Below, one piece after another: positions 56,715 to 64,000 of a DNA stretch of 64,000 bases (position 1 is the first letter of the stretch; the number at the start of each line of letters is the position of its first letter). This stretch comes from an uncultured Pelagibacteraceae bacterium. GTDB taxonomy: Bacteria > Pseudomonadota > Alphaproteobacteria > Pelagibacterales > Pelagibacteraceae. The position numbers and the translations under genes were made by a program. Location of the stretch: contig CACNVR010000003.1 in assembly GCA_902623975.1 (NCBI GenBank), positions 1-64,000 on the forward strand, in the 5' to 3' direction. The notes under the pieces are model-generated. The model saw nothing but the letters and a program-made list of their open reading frames with translations. It made no database searches and was not told the origin of the DNA.

Positions 56715-57404
56715 TTAAATATTTTTTCCTAATTTGATTTTATACGAAACACCCATTGTTGAAGTAATAAATGCAGATTTTATTAAATCTCCTTTAAGTG
56801 TATTATTAGATTTTTCTTTTTCTAAAGTTTCTATTATTGCATTAAAATTTTTAATTAATTTATCATCACTAAAAGATTTTTTCCCAATACTTACTCCTAT
56901 ATTTCCATCTTTATCATTTCTCAATTCTGCTTGACCTGATTTAGCGTCAGTAACTGCTTTCTTTAAATCTTCTGTGACTGAACCTAATTTTGGATTTGGC
57001 ATTAATCCTTTTGGGCCTAAAATTTTACCAAGTTTTGACAATTTTATCATCATTGAAGGAGTGCAAATTAGTTTTTCAAAATTCATTTCTCCACTTTTAA
57101 TTTTTTCAACTAAATCGTCTCCTCCAACTATATCTGCTCCTGCGCTTTTAGCATCTTTTGCTTTTGCTTCCTCACAAACTACAGCTACTTTAATTTTTTT
57201 TCCTGATCCACCTGGAAGATTAACAACAGTTCTTATATTAATTTCATTTTTCTTTTGCTTGTTATTAATTTGAAAACTTAAATCTACAGACTCATCAAAT
57301 TTTGTTGTGCAATTTTTTTTTACTAATGATAATGCTTTTTCAATTACCTCTGAAGGTAAATTGGAAGTTTTTTCTGGTAATTTTTTATATCTTTTAGAGC
57401 TCAT
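56715..57404 (-). CDS. rplA: 50S ribosomal protein L1
   Basis: LGKILGPKGLMPNPKLGSVTEDLKKAV. Confidence 0.97.
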   Translation of the reverse strand: MSSKRYKKLPEKTSNLPSEVIEKALSLVKKNCTTKFDESVDLSFQINNKQKKNEINIRTVVNLPGGSGKKIKVAVVCEEAKAKDAKSAGADIVGGDDLVEKIKSGEMNFEKLICTPSMMIKLSKLGKILGPKGLMPNPKLGSVTEDLKKAVTDAKSGQAELRNDKDGNIGVSIGKKSFSDDKLIKNFNAIIETLEKEKSNNTLKGDLIKSAFITSTMGVSYKIKLGKNI

Positions 57405-57835
57405 TATTCTTTTACCTCTATTCCCATTGAACGTGCTGATCCAGAAATTATTTTGACTGCCTGTTCTAAATCTAAAGCATTCAAGTCTGCCATTTTTTGT
57501 TTTGCAATTTCTTCAGCTTGTTTTTTTGTAATTGAAGCAACAATATTTCTTCCTGGTTCCTTAGAACCACTTTTTAATTTTGCAGCTTCTCTGATATAAA
57601 AAGAGGCTGGTGGAGATTTAATTTTAAAATCGAATTTTTTGTCTTTGTAAACAGTAATTTCTACTGGCACAGGCTTTCCTGCTAACGATTTAGTTTTATC
57701 ATTAAAAGCTTTACAAAACTCCATTATATTAACACCCCGTTGTCCTAGTGCTGGACCAACTGGTGGTGCTGGGTTAGCTTGACCACCTTTAATTTGCAAT
57801 TTTATAAAACCACTAATTTCTTTTTTTGCTGCCAT
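57404..57835 (-). CDS. rplK: 50S ribosomal protein L11
   Basis: [35 protein letters not shown]. Confidence 0.98.
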   Translation of the reverse strand: MAAKKEISGFIKLQIKGGQANPAPPVGPALGQRGVNIMEFCKAFNDKTKSLAGKPVPVEITVYKDKKFDFKIKSPPASFYIREAAKLKSGSKEPGRNIVASITKKQAEEIAKQKMADLNALDLEQAVKIISGSARSMGIEVKE

Positions 57836-58365
57836 TAACTTACTTTCTCAACTTGGTTATACTCTAAATCAACTGGTGTTGGTCTACCAAAAATTGAAAC
57901 TGAAACCTTCAGTCTAGATTTTTCCTCATCTATATCTTCAACCATTCCACTAAATGAAGCAAAAGGTCCATCAACTACTTGAACTTTTTCTCCAACGCTG
58001 TACTCTATACCAGATTTTGGCTGGGCTACACCATCTTTAATTTGACCTAAAATTTTCTCAATTTCTTTATCAGAAACTGGAACAGGCATTCCTTTGGATC
58101 CTAAAAAGCCACTTACTCTCTTAATATTTTTAATCATATGATAAATATTATTATCCATTTCACTTTTAATTAGCACATATCCTGGAAAGTATTTCTTTTT
58201 TCTTTGTATTCTTTTGCCTCTTTTTACTTCAGTAACATCATGAGTCGGAACAACTATTTCATCAAATTTATCTGCAATTTTTGCTTTTTCGGCTTCTTCT
58301 TTAATAAGACCTGCAACTTTATTCTCAAAACTAGAATGTGATTGAACTATGTACCAATTTTTCAT
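57835..58365 (-). CDS. nusG: Transcription termination/antitermination protein NusG
   Basis: [82 protein letters not shown]. Confidence 0.97.
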   Translation of the reverse strand: MKNWYIVQSHSSFENKVAGLIKEEAEKAKIADKFDEIVVPTHDVTEVKRGKRIQRKKKYFPGYVLIKSEMDNNIYHMIKNIKRVSGFLGSKGMPVPVSDKEIEKILGQIKDGVAQPKSGIEYSVGEKVQVVDGPFASFSGMVEDIDEEKSRLKVSVSIFGRPTPVDLEYNQVEKVS

Positions 58366-58556
58366 TAAATACTCACTTTAAGTAAAATTTCTAAAAAAAA
58401 TTTCAAAAACTGATCAAGAAGAAGAAAAAATAAAGACATCACAACAGCCATAATAAATACCATCAATGCACCTTGAAGAGTTTCTTTACCGGTTGGCCAT
58501 GAAACTTTGAATGCTTCTTGTTTTACTTCCTGTATAAATTTAATAGGGTTTTTCAT
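58365..58556 (-). CDS. secE: Protein translocase subunit SecE
   Basis: FIQEVKQEAFKVSWPTGKETLQGALMVFIMAVVMSLFFLLLD; position before nusG. Confidence 0.94.
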   Translation of the reverse strand: MKNPIKFIQEVKQEAFKVSWPTGKETLQGALMVFIMAVVMSLFFLLLDQFLKFFLEILLKVSI

Positions 58557-58577
58557 ATTTATTTTACTTACATTAAT

Positions 58578-58653
58578 TGGCAGGAGCGGAGGGACTCGAA
58601 CCCTCAGCCTCCGGTTTTGGAGACCGGCGCTCTACCAATTGAGCTACACTCCT
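58578..58653 (-). tRNA. tRNA-Trp(CCA)
   Basis: Reverse complement AGGAGTGTAGCTCAATTGGTAGAGCGCCGGTCTCCAAAACCGGAGGCTGAGGGTTCGAGTCCCTCCGCTCCTGCCA; anticodon CCA; encoded 3' CCA. Confidence 0.95.
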
Positions 58654-58662
58654 ATATAGAGC

Positions 58663-59853
58663 TTACTCTATAATTTTAGTTACTACTCCAGCTCCCACAG
58701 TTCTTCCACCTTCTCTAATTGCAAAATTCAATTTCTCAGACATCGCAATTGGTGTGATTAATTTAACAGTGAATTTCGCATCATCACCTGGCATAACCAT
58801 TTCTGTTCCAGCTGGTAATTCAACTTCACCTGTCACATCTGTCGTTCTAAAGTAAAACTGAGGTCTATACTTCGTAAAGAATGGTGTATGTCTTCCACCT
58901 TCTTCCTTTTTAAGAACGTATGCTTGAGCCTCAAATTTTGTGTGCGGCGTCACTGATCCAGGCTTACAAAGAACTTGACCTCTTTCGATATCATTTCTTT
59001 CAACACCTCTTAAAAGTACTCCAACATTATCTCCTGCTTCACCTGAGTCTAAAAGTTTTCTAAACATTTCTACACCTGTGCAAACAGATTTTTTTGTTTC
59101 TCTGATACCAACAATTTCAAGTTCATCACCAGTTTTAAGTACACCGGACTCCACTCTTCCTGTTGCAACTGTACCTCTTCCTGAAATTGAGAATACATCT
59201 TCAACTGGCATCAAAAAATCTTTATCTTTTGGTCTGTCTGGCTGAGGAATAAATTCATCTACATTTTTCATTAATTCTAAAATTGAATTTTTTCCAATTT
59301 CATCATCTCTACCTTCAACAGCTGCAAGTGCTGAACCCTTAGCAATTGGAGTTTTGTCGCCTGGGAACTTGTAAGAAGTTAATAATTCTTTTATTTCTTC
59401 TTCAACAAGATCTATCATTTCTTTATCATCTACTTGATCAACTTTATTTAAGTAAACACAAATAGCAGGAACACCAACTTGTCTTGCTAGCAAAATGTGT
59501 TCTCTTGTTTGTGGCATTGGGCCATCTGCAGCATTTACAACTAAAATAGCTCCATCCATTTGTGCTGCACCAGTAATCATATTTTTTACATAGTCAGCAT
59601 GACCAGGACAGTCTACGTGAGCGTAGTGTCTTTTTTCTGTTTCGTATTCTACGTGTGCGGTAGAAATTGTAATTCCTCTTTCTTTTTCCTCAGGAGCTTT
59701 ATCAATTTGATCATAAGCTACTGCTTGAGCTCCTCCTGTTTCAGATAAAACTTTTGTAATAGCTGCAGTTAGAGTTGTTTTACCATGATCGACGTGACCA
59801 ATTGTACCTATATTACAATGTGGTTTATTTCTTACAAATTTTTCTTTTGACAT
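58663..59853 (-). CDS. tuf: Elongation factor Tu
   Basis: [69 protein letters not shown]. Confidence 0.99.
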   Translation of the reverse strand: MSKEKFVRNKPHCNIGTIGHVDHGKTTLTAAITKVLSETGGAQAVAYDQIDKAPEEKERGITISTAHVEYETEKRHYAHVDCPGHADYVKNMITGAAQMDGAILVVNAADGPMPQTREHILLARQVGVPAICVYLNKVDQVDDKEMIDLVEEEIKELLTSYKFPGDKTPIAKGSALAAVEGRDDEIGKNSILELMKNVDEFIPQPDRPKDKDFLMPVEDVFSISGRGTVATGRVESGVLKTGDELEIVGIRETKKSVCTGVEMFRKLLDSGEAGDNVGVLLRGVERNDIERGQVLCKPGSVTPHTKFEAQAYVLKKEEGGRHTPFFTKYRPQFYFRTTDVTGEVELPAGTEMVMPGDDAKFTVKLITPIAMSEKLNFAIREGGRTVGAGVVTKIIE

Positions 59854-59894
59854 TACTTTTAATCCTCACTTTTCTTTTTAATTTTACTTTTTCT

Positions 59895-59968
59895 TGGAGC
59901 GGGTAAAGGGAATCGAACCCTTACATCCAGCTTGGAAGGCTAGCGTTCTACCATTGAACTACACCCGC
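59895..59968 (-). tRNA. tRNA-Gly(TCC)
   Basis: Reverse complement GCGGGTGTAGTTCAATGGTAGAACGCTAGCCTTCCAAGCTGGATGTAAGGGTTCGATTCCCTTTACCCGCTCCA; anticodon TCC. Confidence 0.95.
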
Positions 59969-60014
59969 ACAACCCCAAGAGTATCACTCCATTATCATAT
60001 AAAGTTTTATTGAA

Positions 60015-60100
60015 TGGTGGAGGGGGAAAGATTCGAACTTTCGAAGACCGAAGTCAACGGGTTTACAGCCCGCCCCATTTGACCGCTCTGGAACCCCTCC
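60015..60100 (-). tRNA. tRNA-Tyr(GTA)
   Basis: Reverse complement GGAGGGGTTCCAGAGCGGTCAAATGGGGCGGGCTGTAAACCCGTTGACTTCGGTCTTCGAAAGTTCGAATCTTTCCCCCTCCACCA; anticodon GTA; long variable arm. Confidence 0.95.
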
Positions 60101-60103
60101 CTT

Positions 60104-60119
60104 AGGGGAAGTGTCCCCT
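60104..60119 (-). other. G/C-rich hairpin in the tRNA-Tyr 5' leader
   Basis: AGGGGA-4 nt-TCCCCT inverted repeat, 3 nt upstream of the mature tRNA-Tyr 5' end. Confidence 0.6.
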
Positions 60120-60148
60120 TGTTCAATAAAGCTTCAAACAACAAGCGT

Positions 60149-60176
60149 TTTATATATTTTATTTATGCAAATGCAA
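60149..60176 (-). promoter_or_regulatory. Putative promoter for the tRNA-Tyr/tRNA-Gly/tuf operon
   Basis: Minus strand TTGCAT (60171-60176), 16 bp spacer, TATAAA (60149-60154), upstream of the tRNA-Tyr leader. Confidence 0.45.
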
Positions 60177-60230
60177 TATGTGATTTAAAGGGAAAATATT
60201 AAAAAAAACGTGTAAAACTAGGTAAATTTT

Positions 60231-60977
60231 ATGAACAAATCCTCTTTTTTCATAGTTGGACAGCATGCGGTGATTGAAGCTCTCAAAAACCCTAGAAGAA
60301 AGGTTTTAAGAGTTTTTTTGACGGAGGAAAGTAAGAAAAATATTCATAGAAAAAGTCCTAACAAAAATTTACTTAATGATACTAAGGTTTATTATAAAAC
60401 TAAAAAAGAATTAGATAAATATAGCACAAAAGAAAACTTACTACATCAAGGCTATGTTGCAGAAATTGAGCACCTTGAAAAACCAATTTTAAAAGAATTT
60501 ATTAAAAATAAAGCAGACTTAACTTTAGTTTGTCTTGATGGTGTCACAGATCCTAGAAACATTGGCTCACTCATAAGAAGTGCTGCATCGTTTAACATAG
60601 ATGGTATCATTATGAAAGAAAGGCATTTTCCTAGTGAGAGTAAATTAATGTATAAATCAGCAAGTGGATCAATTGAATATATAAATATTTTTGAGGTATC
60701 AAATATCAATTCGACTTTAAAAAATCTTAAAGAAAAGAATTTTTGGGTTTATGGATTTGATGGAAATGGAAAAAAGGAATTTACTGAAGTTGAATGGAAA
60801 GGAAATAATATATTATTATTTGGATCTGAGGGATCAGGCATGCATCAACATACATCTAAATATGCAGATTTTTTAGTAAAAATAGATATAAATGAAAAAG
60901 TTGAAAGTTTAAATATATCTAATAGTGCAGCTATTGTATTTCATCACTTATGCTACTTAAAAAAAAGAGTTGATTAA
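60231..60977 (+). CDS. rlmB: TrmH/SpoU-family 23S rRNA (Gm2251) 2'-O-methyltransferase
   Basis: FFIVGQHAVIEALKNPRRKVLRVFL; LDGVTDPRNIGSLIRSAASFNIDGIIM; LLFGSEGSGM; LNISNSAAIVFHH. Confidence 0.93.
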   Translation: MNKSSFFIVGQHAVIEALKNPRRKVLRVFLTEESKKNIHRKSPNKNLLNDTKVYYKTKKELDKYSTKENLLHQGYVAEIEHLEKPILKEFIKNKADLTLVCLDGVTDPRNIGSLIRSAASFNIDGIIMKERHFPSESKLMYKSASGSIEYINIFEVSNINSTLKNLKEKNFWVYGFDGNGKKEFTEVEWKGNNILLFGSEGSGMHQHTSKYADFLVKIDINEKVESLNISNSAAIVFHHLCYLKKRVD

Positions 60978-61006
60978 TTTTAAAATTATTAATAATTATT
61001 GCACAC

Positions 61007-61082
61007 GCCCTTGTAGCTCAGCTGGTAGAGCAATTGATTTGTAATCAATAGGTCCGCGGTTCGAATCCGTGCGGGGGCACCA
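61007..61082 (+). tRNA. tRNA-Thr(TGT)
   Basis: GCCCTTGTAGCTCAGCTGGTAGAGCAATTGATTTGTAATCAATAGGTCCGCGGTTCGAATCCGTGCGGGGGCACCA; anticodon TGT; encoded CCA. Confidence 0.95.
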
Positions 61083-61141
61083 TCATTCAATAAAATCAAC
61101 GTTTCATAAATATTTATTAGTATTGTTTTTAAATAATTAAA

Positions 61142-61171
61142 TTGACTTTTTTTTTAAAAAAATGATATGCT
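61142..61171 (+). promoter_or_regulatory. Putative promoter of the SHOCT-like lipoprotein gene
   Basis: TTGACT (61142-61147), 18 bp T/A-tract spacer, TATGCT (61166-61171), only 5 nt before ATG 61177. Confidence 0.45.
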
Positions 61172-61176
61172 AATTT

Positions 61177-61638
61177 ATGAAAAATTTAATCTCTTTATTT
61201 ATAATTGGAATCATAGTTGCATCTTGTGCTGGAAGTGCCCAACACGAAGTTGTTTCAGCTAATAGAGCTGGTGATGCTAGATTAGATTGTAAAGAACTAG
61301 ATGCAGAAATTGTGAGAGCACAAGTTATAATCGACGGAGTTAATCAAGATAAGCAAGGTATTAGTGGTGCGGACTGGGTTGATGGAATTTTATGGTTTCC
61401 ATTTAATTTGATTGCTAAAAATCAAAATTATAAGAACGCTACTCAAGCAGCTGACAGAAGAATTGCAACATTACAAAACTACAAAGATAAAAAAGGATGC
61501 GATAGTAATACAAAACAAATTAAAGCTAAAACTGCTAGCATTGTTGAAGAGTTAAATGAGTTAAATGCAATGTATAAAGCTGGAGATATCACAAAATCTG
61601 AATTTGAAGCTGCTAAAAGAAATCTTTTAAATAACTAA
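61177..61638 (+). CDS. Putative lipoprotein with C-terminal SHOCT-like domain
   Basis: Signal/lipobox MKNLISLFIIGIIVASCAGS; C-terminus EELNELNAMYKAGDITKSEFEAAKRNLLNN. Confidence 0.8.
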   Translation: MKNLISLFIIGIIVASCAGSAQHEVVSANRAGDARLDCKELDAEIVRAQVIIDGVNQDKQGISGADWVDGILWFPFNLIAKNQNYKNATQAADRRIATLQNYKDKKGCDSNTKQIKAKTASIVEELNELNAMYKAGDITKSEFEAAKRNLLNN

Positions 61639-61641
61639 ATT

Positions 61642-62460
61642 TTAATTACAAAAAACAAATACAGTAGTACTCTCTAACAACTTTAATAATCCATCTCTAG
61701 ATTTACCAAAAGATAAGTAAGTTGTGGATGTTTTGATTTTATTTGCAGTTAAAAAATTTTCTATTGTTGAAGATTTTATCGCAAAGTTTGTTCCCTCAGA
61801 TATAGAAGCATCCAATTTCATATTAGCAACACCCACTAAATCTCCAGAACTTTCATCCACTATCGGTCCTCCACTGTTACCAGGGTTAAGTGCAGCATCT
61901 ACTTGGATCATTGTAGATGAGTCATCTGGTCCTTTAAGGGCACTAATAATGCCAGAAGTAAATTTTAAATCATCACTCACATATTTCCCAAAAGGATAGC
62001 CAACTGCTATTACTCTTTGTAATTTCTCAGGTTCGCTATTTGTTAATTTTAAAAATTTATTATTTCTAATTTTTGATGCACGTAATAATGACATATCAAG
62101 ATGTCTATCATTAGCAATTATTTCAGCATCAATAGTTTCTCTATTATATTTAATTTTTACATTAGCATCACAATCTTCGATTACGTGATAATTAGTTAGG
62201 AGATATCCACCCTTTGCAATAAAAAATGCTGTGCCTTGAGATGAATAATCTTTATTTTCAGTTTTTTTGGTTGACGTTTTTTTACATGTTGGAGATGAAT
62301 TGCTACCTAAAATTTTTTTTTTTGCTTTTACACACTCCGCTCTTGATAGTAATCCATCATCATACATCTTATCAATTTTTCTCAAGTCTTTAGATTTACT
62401 TGCATAAGAGTTACTTATTGAAACAAATAAGATGACAATTAAACTTATAAAAAATCGCAT
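61642..62460 (-). CDS. Secreted trypsin-like (S1C/HtrA-type) serine protease with an N-terminal SHOCT-like segment, no visible PDZ domain
   Basis: Triad context LLTNYHVIEDC (His), LDMSLLRAS (Asp), ALNPGNSGGPIVDESSGDLVGV (Ser); N-terminal signal then KIDKMYDDGLLSRAECVKAKKKILG. Confidence 0.87.
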   Translation of the reverse strand: MRFFISLIVILFVSISNSYASKSKDLRKIDKMYDDGLLSRAECVKAKKKILGSNSSPTCKKTSTKKTENKDYSSQGTAFFIAKGGYLLTNYHVIEDCDANVKIKYNRETIDAEIIANDRHLDMSLLRASKIRNNKFLKLTNSEPEKLQRVIAVGYPFGKYVSDDLKFTSGIISALKGPDDSSTMIQVDAALNPGNSGGPIVDESSGDLVGVANMKLDASISEGTNFAIKSSTIENFLTANKIKTSTTYLSFGKSRDGLLKLLESTTVFVFCN

Positions 62461-62491
62461 GATAAAAACTTATTAAAATTGATTATAATTT

Positions 62492-63301
62492 TCAAATATA
62501 ATCTTTAAACTCATCTTTGACTTCTTTAGCCCATTCTTTGATCTTTTTACTTCTATTTTCTGGAAAAGGATGTGTACTTGTAAATTCAGGTAGGTTCTTT
62601 TTAATTTTGACAATTAGATCAGGATTAGATTTATATTTTTTTACTTTTTCTCTATACTCATGAAGATTATCCCAAAATTTTGCAGCTTCATTAGGATTAT
62701 ATCCTGCTAGCGTCATAAATACTACGCCCAAATAATCTGCTTCAGACTCTTGCTTCCTGCTCCAGGGTAAAAAGAAACCAAGCTCAGCAAATATTTCTGC
62801 TATACCTAAAGTAAGGATGTCCCATGTCAGCCTGTGGCTTATTCTTTCGTGAATGTGTTTTGCTATAACATGACCCATCTCATGACCCATTATTGCAGCA
62901 ATTTGATCATCATTATCACAGAACTCAACAATTCTTCGAAAGAAAACTACTTTAGCATTGGCCATTGCAAAAGCATTTAAATTTCGTTTATCATCTACAA
63001 CATTAATTTCATAATCAAGATTATATTTTGTAAAATCTAAATTTTTTATCTCAAAATATTTTTTAATTGCCCCCTGTATCTTTAAACCAATATCAAATAC
63101 CCTGTTATACATATCCATATCTTGAATAAGTAAATTATCATCCAGATAATCATAATAGTATTTATCGCTTACCCACCTAACCCACTTATCAGGTATTAAA
63201 TTTAATTGAGTTCTATTGGTTACAGGTACTTTTGCACAAGATTTAATAAATGGTAATGTAAATAAAGATGCTAATAACCTAAAAAAAAATCTTCTTCTCA
63301 C
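62492..63301 (-). CDS. M48-family zinc metalloprotease, putative lipoprotein
   Basis: MGHEMGHVIAKHIHERISHRL (HExxH), downstream ESEADYLGVVFM; N-terminal signal with SCAKVP lipobox-like Cys. Confidence 0.9.
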   Translation of the reverse strand: MRRRFFFRLLASLFTLPFIKSCAKVPVTNRTQLNLIPDKWVRWVSDKYYYDYLDDNLLIQDMDMYNRVFDIGLKIQGAIKKYFEIKNLDFTKYNLDYEINVVDDKRNLNAFAMANAKVVFFRRIVEFCDNDDQIAAIMGHEMGHVIAKHIHERISHRLTWDILTLGIAEIFAELGFFLPWSRKQESEADYLGVVFMTLAGYNPNEAAKFWDNLHEYREKVKKYKSNPDLIVKIKKNLPEFTSTHPFPENRSKKIKEWAKEVKDEFKDYI

Positions 63302-63307
63302 TTTATT

Positions 63308-63892
63308 CTAATTTAATATTTTCTTTTTGGCTTTATCAAATTCTTCTTTAGATAAAACTCCTGACTTATAAAGTTCATTTAATTCTTTTAACTTTTTAAC
63401 GATATTATCATCATCAACTTTTTTTTCAGACGTCTCTTTTTTCTTTGTAATTTTAGGTTTTGTCTCTTTAGGTTTATTTCCATAAAAACCGTAATCTTCT
63501 AATAAAGATCTAATTTCGGATCTAGAAGCTTTTCTTGAAACTTTATAATTTATTTGATTCCAAACTATTTTTCTGCCTCTAGCAAATATGTAACATCTTT
63601 CACCAGATCTCTTTCTACATAATTGTAAAGCTTGAATTGGTTCATTGACACAACTTTGACCACTTGGACAATAAGTATAACCATAATCTCTTCCAGATTT
63701 AGATACTGCAAAGTGACTTGGTACTCCTCTAACATTACCGGATTTGTTACGGACTGCATTTATATCAAAATAATGCAATACACCATCTAATACTAAATTA
63801 GAAAGTTTTACTTCCCCGGATCCAGTAGTTGTAGAAAATGAATAATTAGTATTTAAAAACAAAAAAACACAGATCAAAAACAGTTTTTTCAT
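63308..63892 (-). CDS. Secreted protein of unknown function with C-terminal SHOCT-like domain
   Basis: Signal peptide MKKLFLICVFLFLNTNYSFS; Cys-containing core TYCPSGQSCVNEPIQALQLCRKRSGERCYIFARGRKIVWN; C-terminus KKLKELNELYKSGVLSKEEFDKAKKKILN. Confidence 0.75.
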   Translation of the reverse strand: MKKLFLICVFLFLNTNYSFSTTTGSGEVKLSNLVLDGVLHYFDINAVRNKSGNVRGVPSHFAVSKSGRDYGYTYCPSGQSCVNEPIQALQLCRKRSGERCYIFARGRKIVWNQINYKVSRKASRSEIRSLLEDYGFYGNKPKETKPKITKKKETSEKKVDDDNIVKKLKELNELYKSGVLSKEEFDKAKKKILN

Positions 63893-64000
63893 ATTTATAA
63901 ATTAACATAAGAGAAATTTATTTAAATATATTTTTTAATTAATAATTACTATTTATTAAAAAAAACTTTGATTTGATATGTAGTAAAGTTGAATATATTT

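Noticed and set aside
63893-64000. Right-edge AT-rich sequence
   Set aside because: No ORF, tRNA or clear structure; probably the upstream region of the 63892 operon.
1-64000. CRISPR arrays, transposases, integrases, prophage, BGCs, defence islands
   Set aside because: None seen; no regularly spaced repeats, no mobile-element proteins, and all tRNAs are in core contexts.

Overview
This AT-rich 64 kb window looks like a chromosomal core region of a streamlined alphaproteobacterium. Gene content, synteny and composition suggest SAR11/Pelagibacter. Left to right it carries: a partial spoT/rsh (missing from the ORF track because it runs off the left edge); folK-smpB-dapA; a lytic transglycosylase; tRNA-Ser(GCT); a soxBDAG heterotetrameric sarcosine oxidase operon followed by an amino-acid-type ABC binding protein and permease with no linked ATPase; nuclease, MATE, trhO and O-methyltransferase genes; gatCAB; ruvX-pyrB-pyrC-plsY-topA-ridA; ugd-galU; panC; mgtE; lipB; rluC; the compact alpha/spc/S10/str ribosomal super-cluster (rplQ to rpsL); rpoC-rpoB; rplL-J-A-K; nusG-secE; tRNA-Trp; tuf; tRNA-Gly; tRNA-Tyr; rlmB; tRNA-Thr; and a small envelope/protease cluster at the right end. 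I saw no CRISPR array, mobile element, prophage or obvious new multi-gene defence system. The best leads are three nearby envelope proteins sharing a SHOCT-like motif next to an M48 protease, the orphan SBP-permease pair in the sarcosine oxidase operon, structured leaders before rpsL and tRNA-Tyr, apparent losses from conserved neighbourhoods (rpmD, rpoZ, dprA, str-operon tuf), and several possible leaderless promoters. All calls come from reading sequence and motifs. No searches or folding were run.
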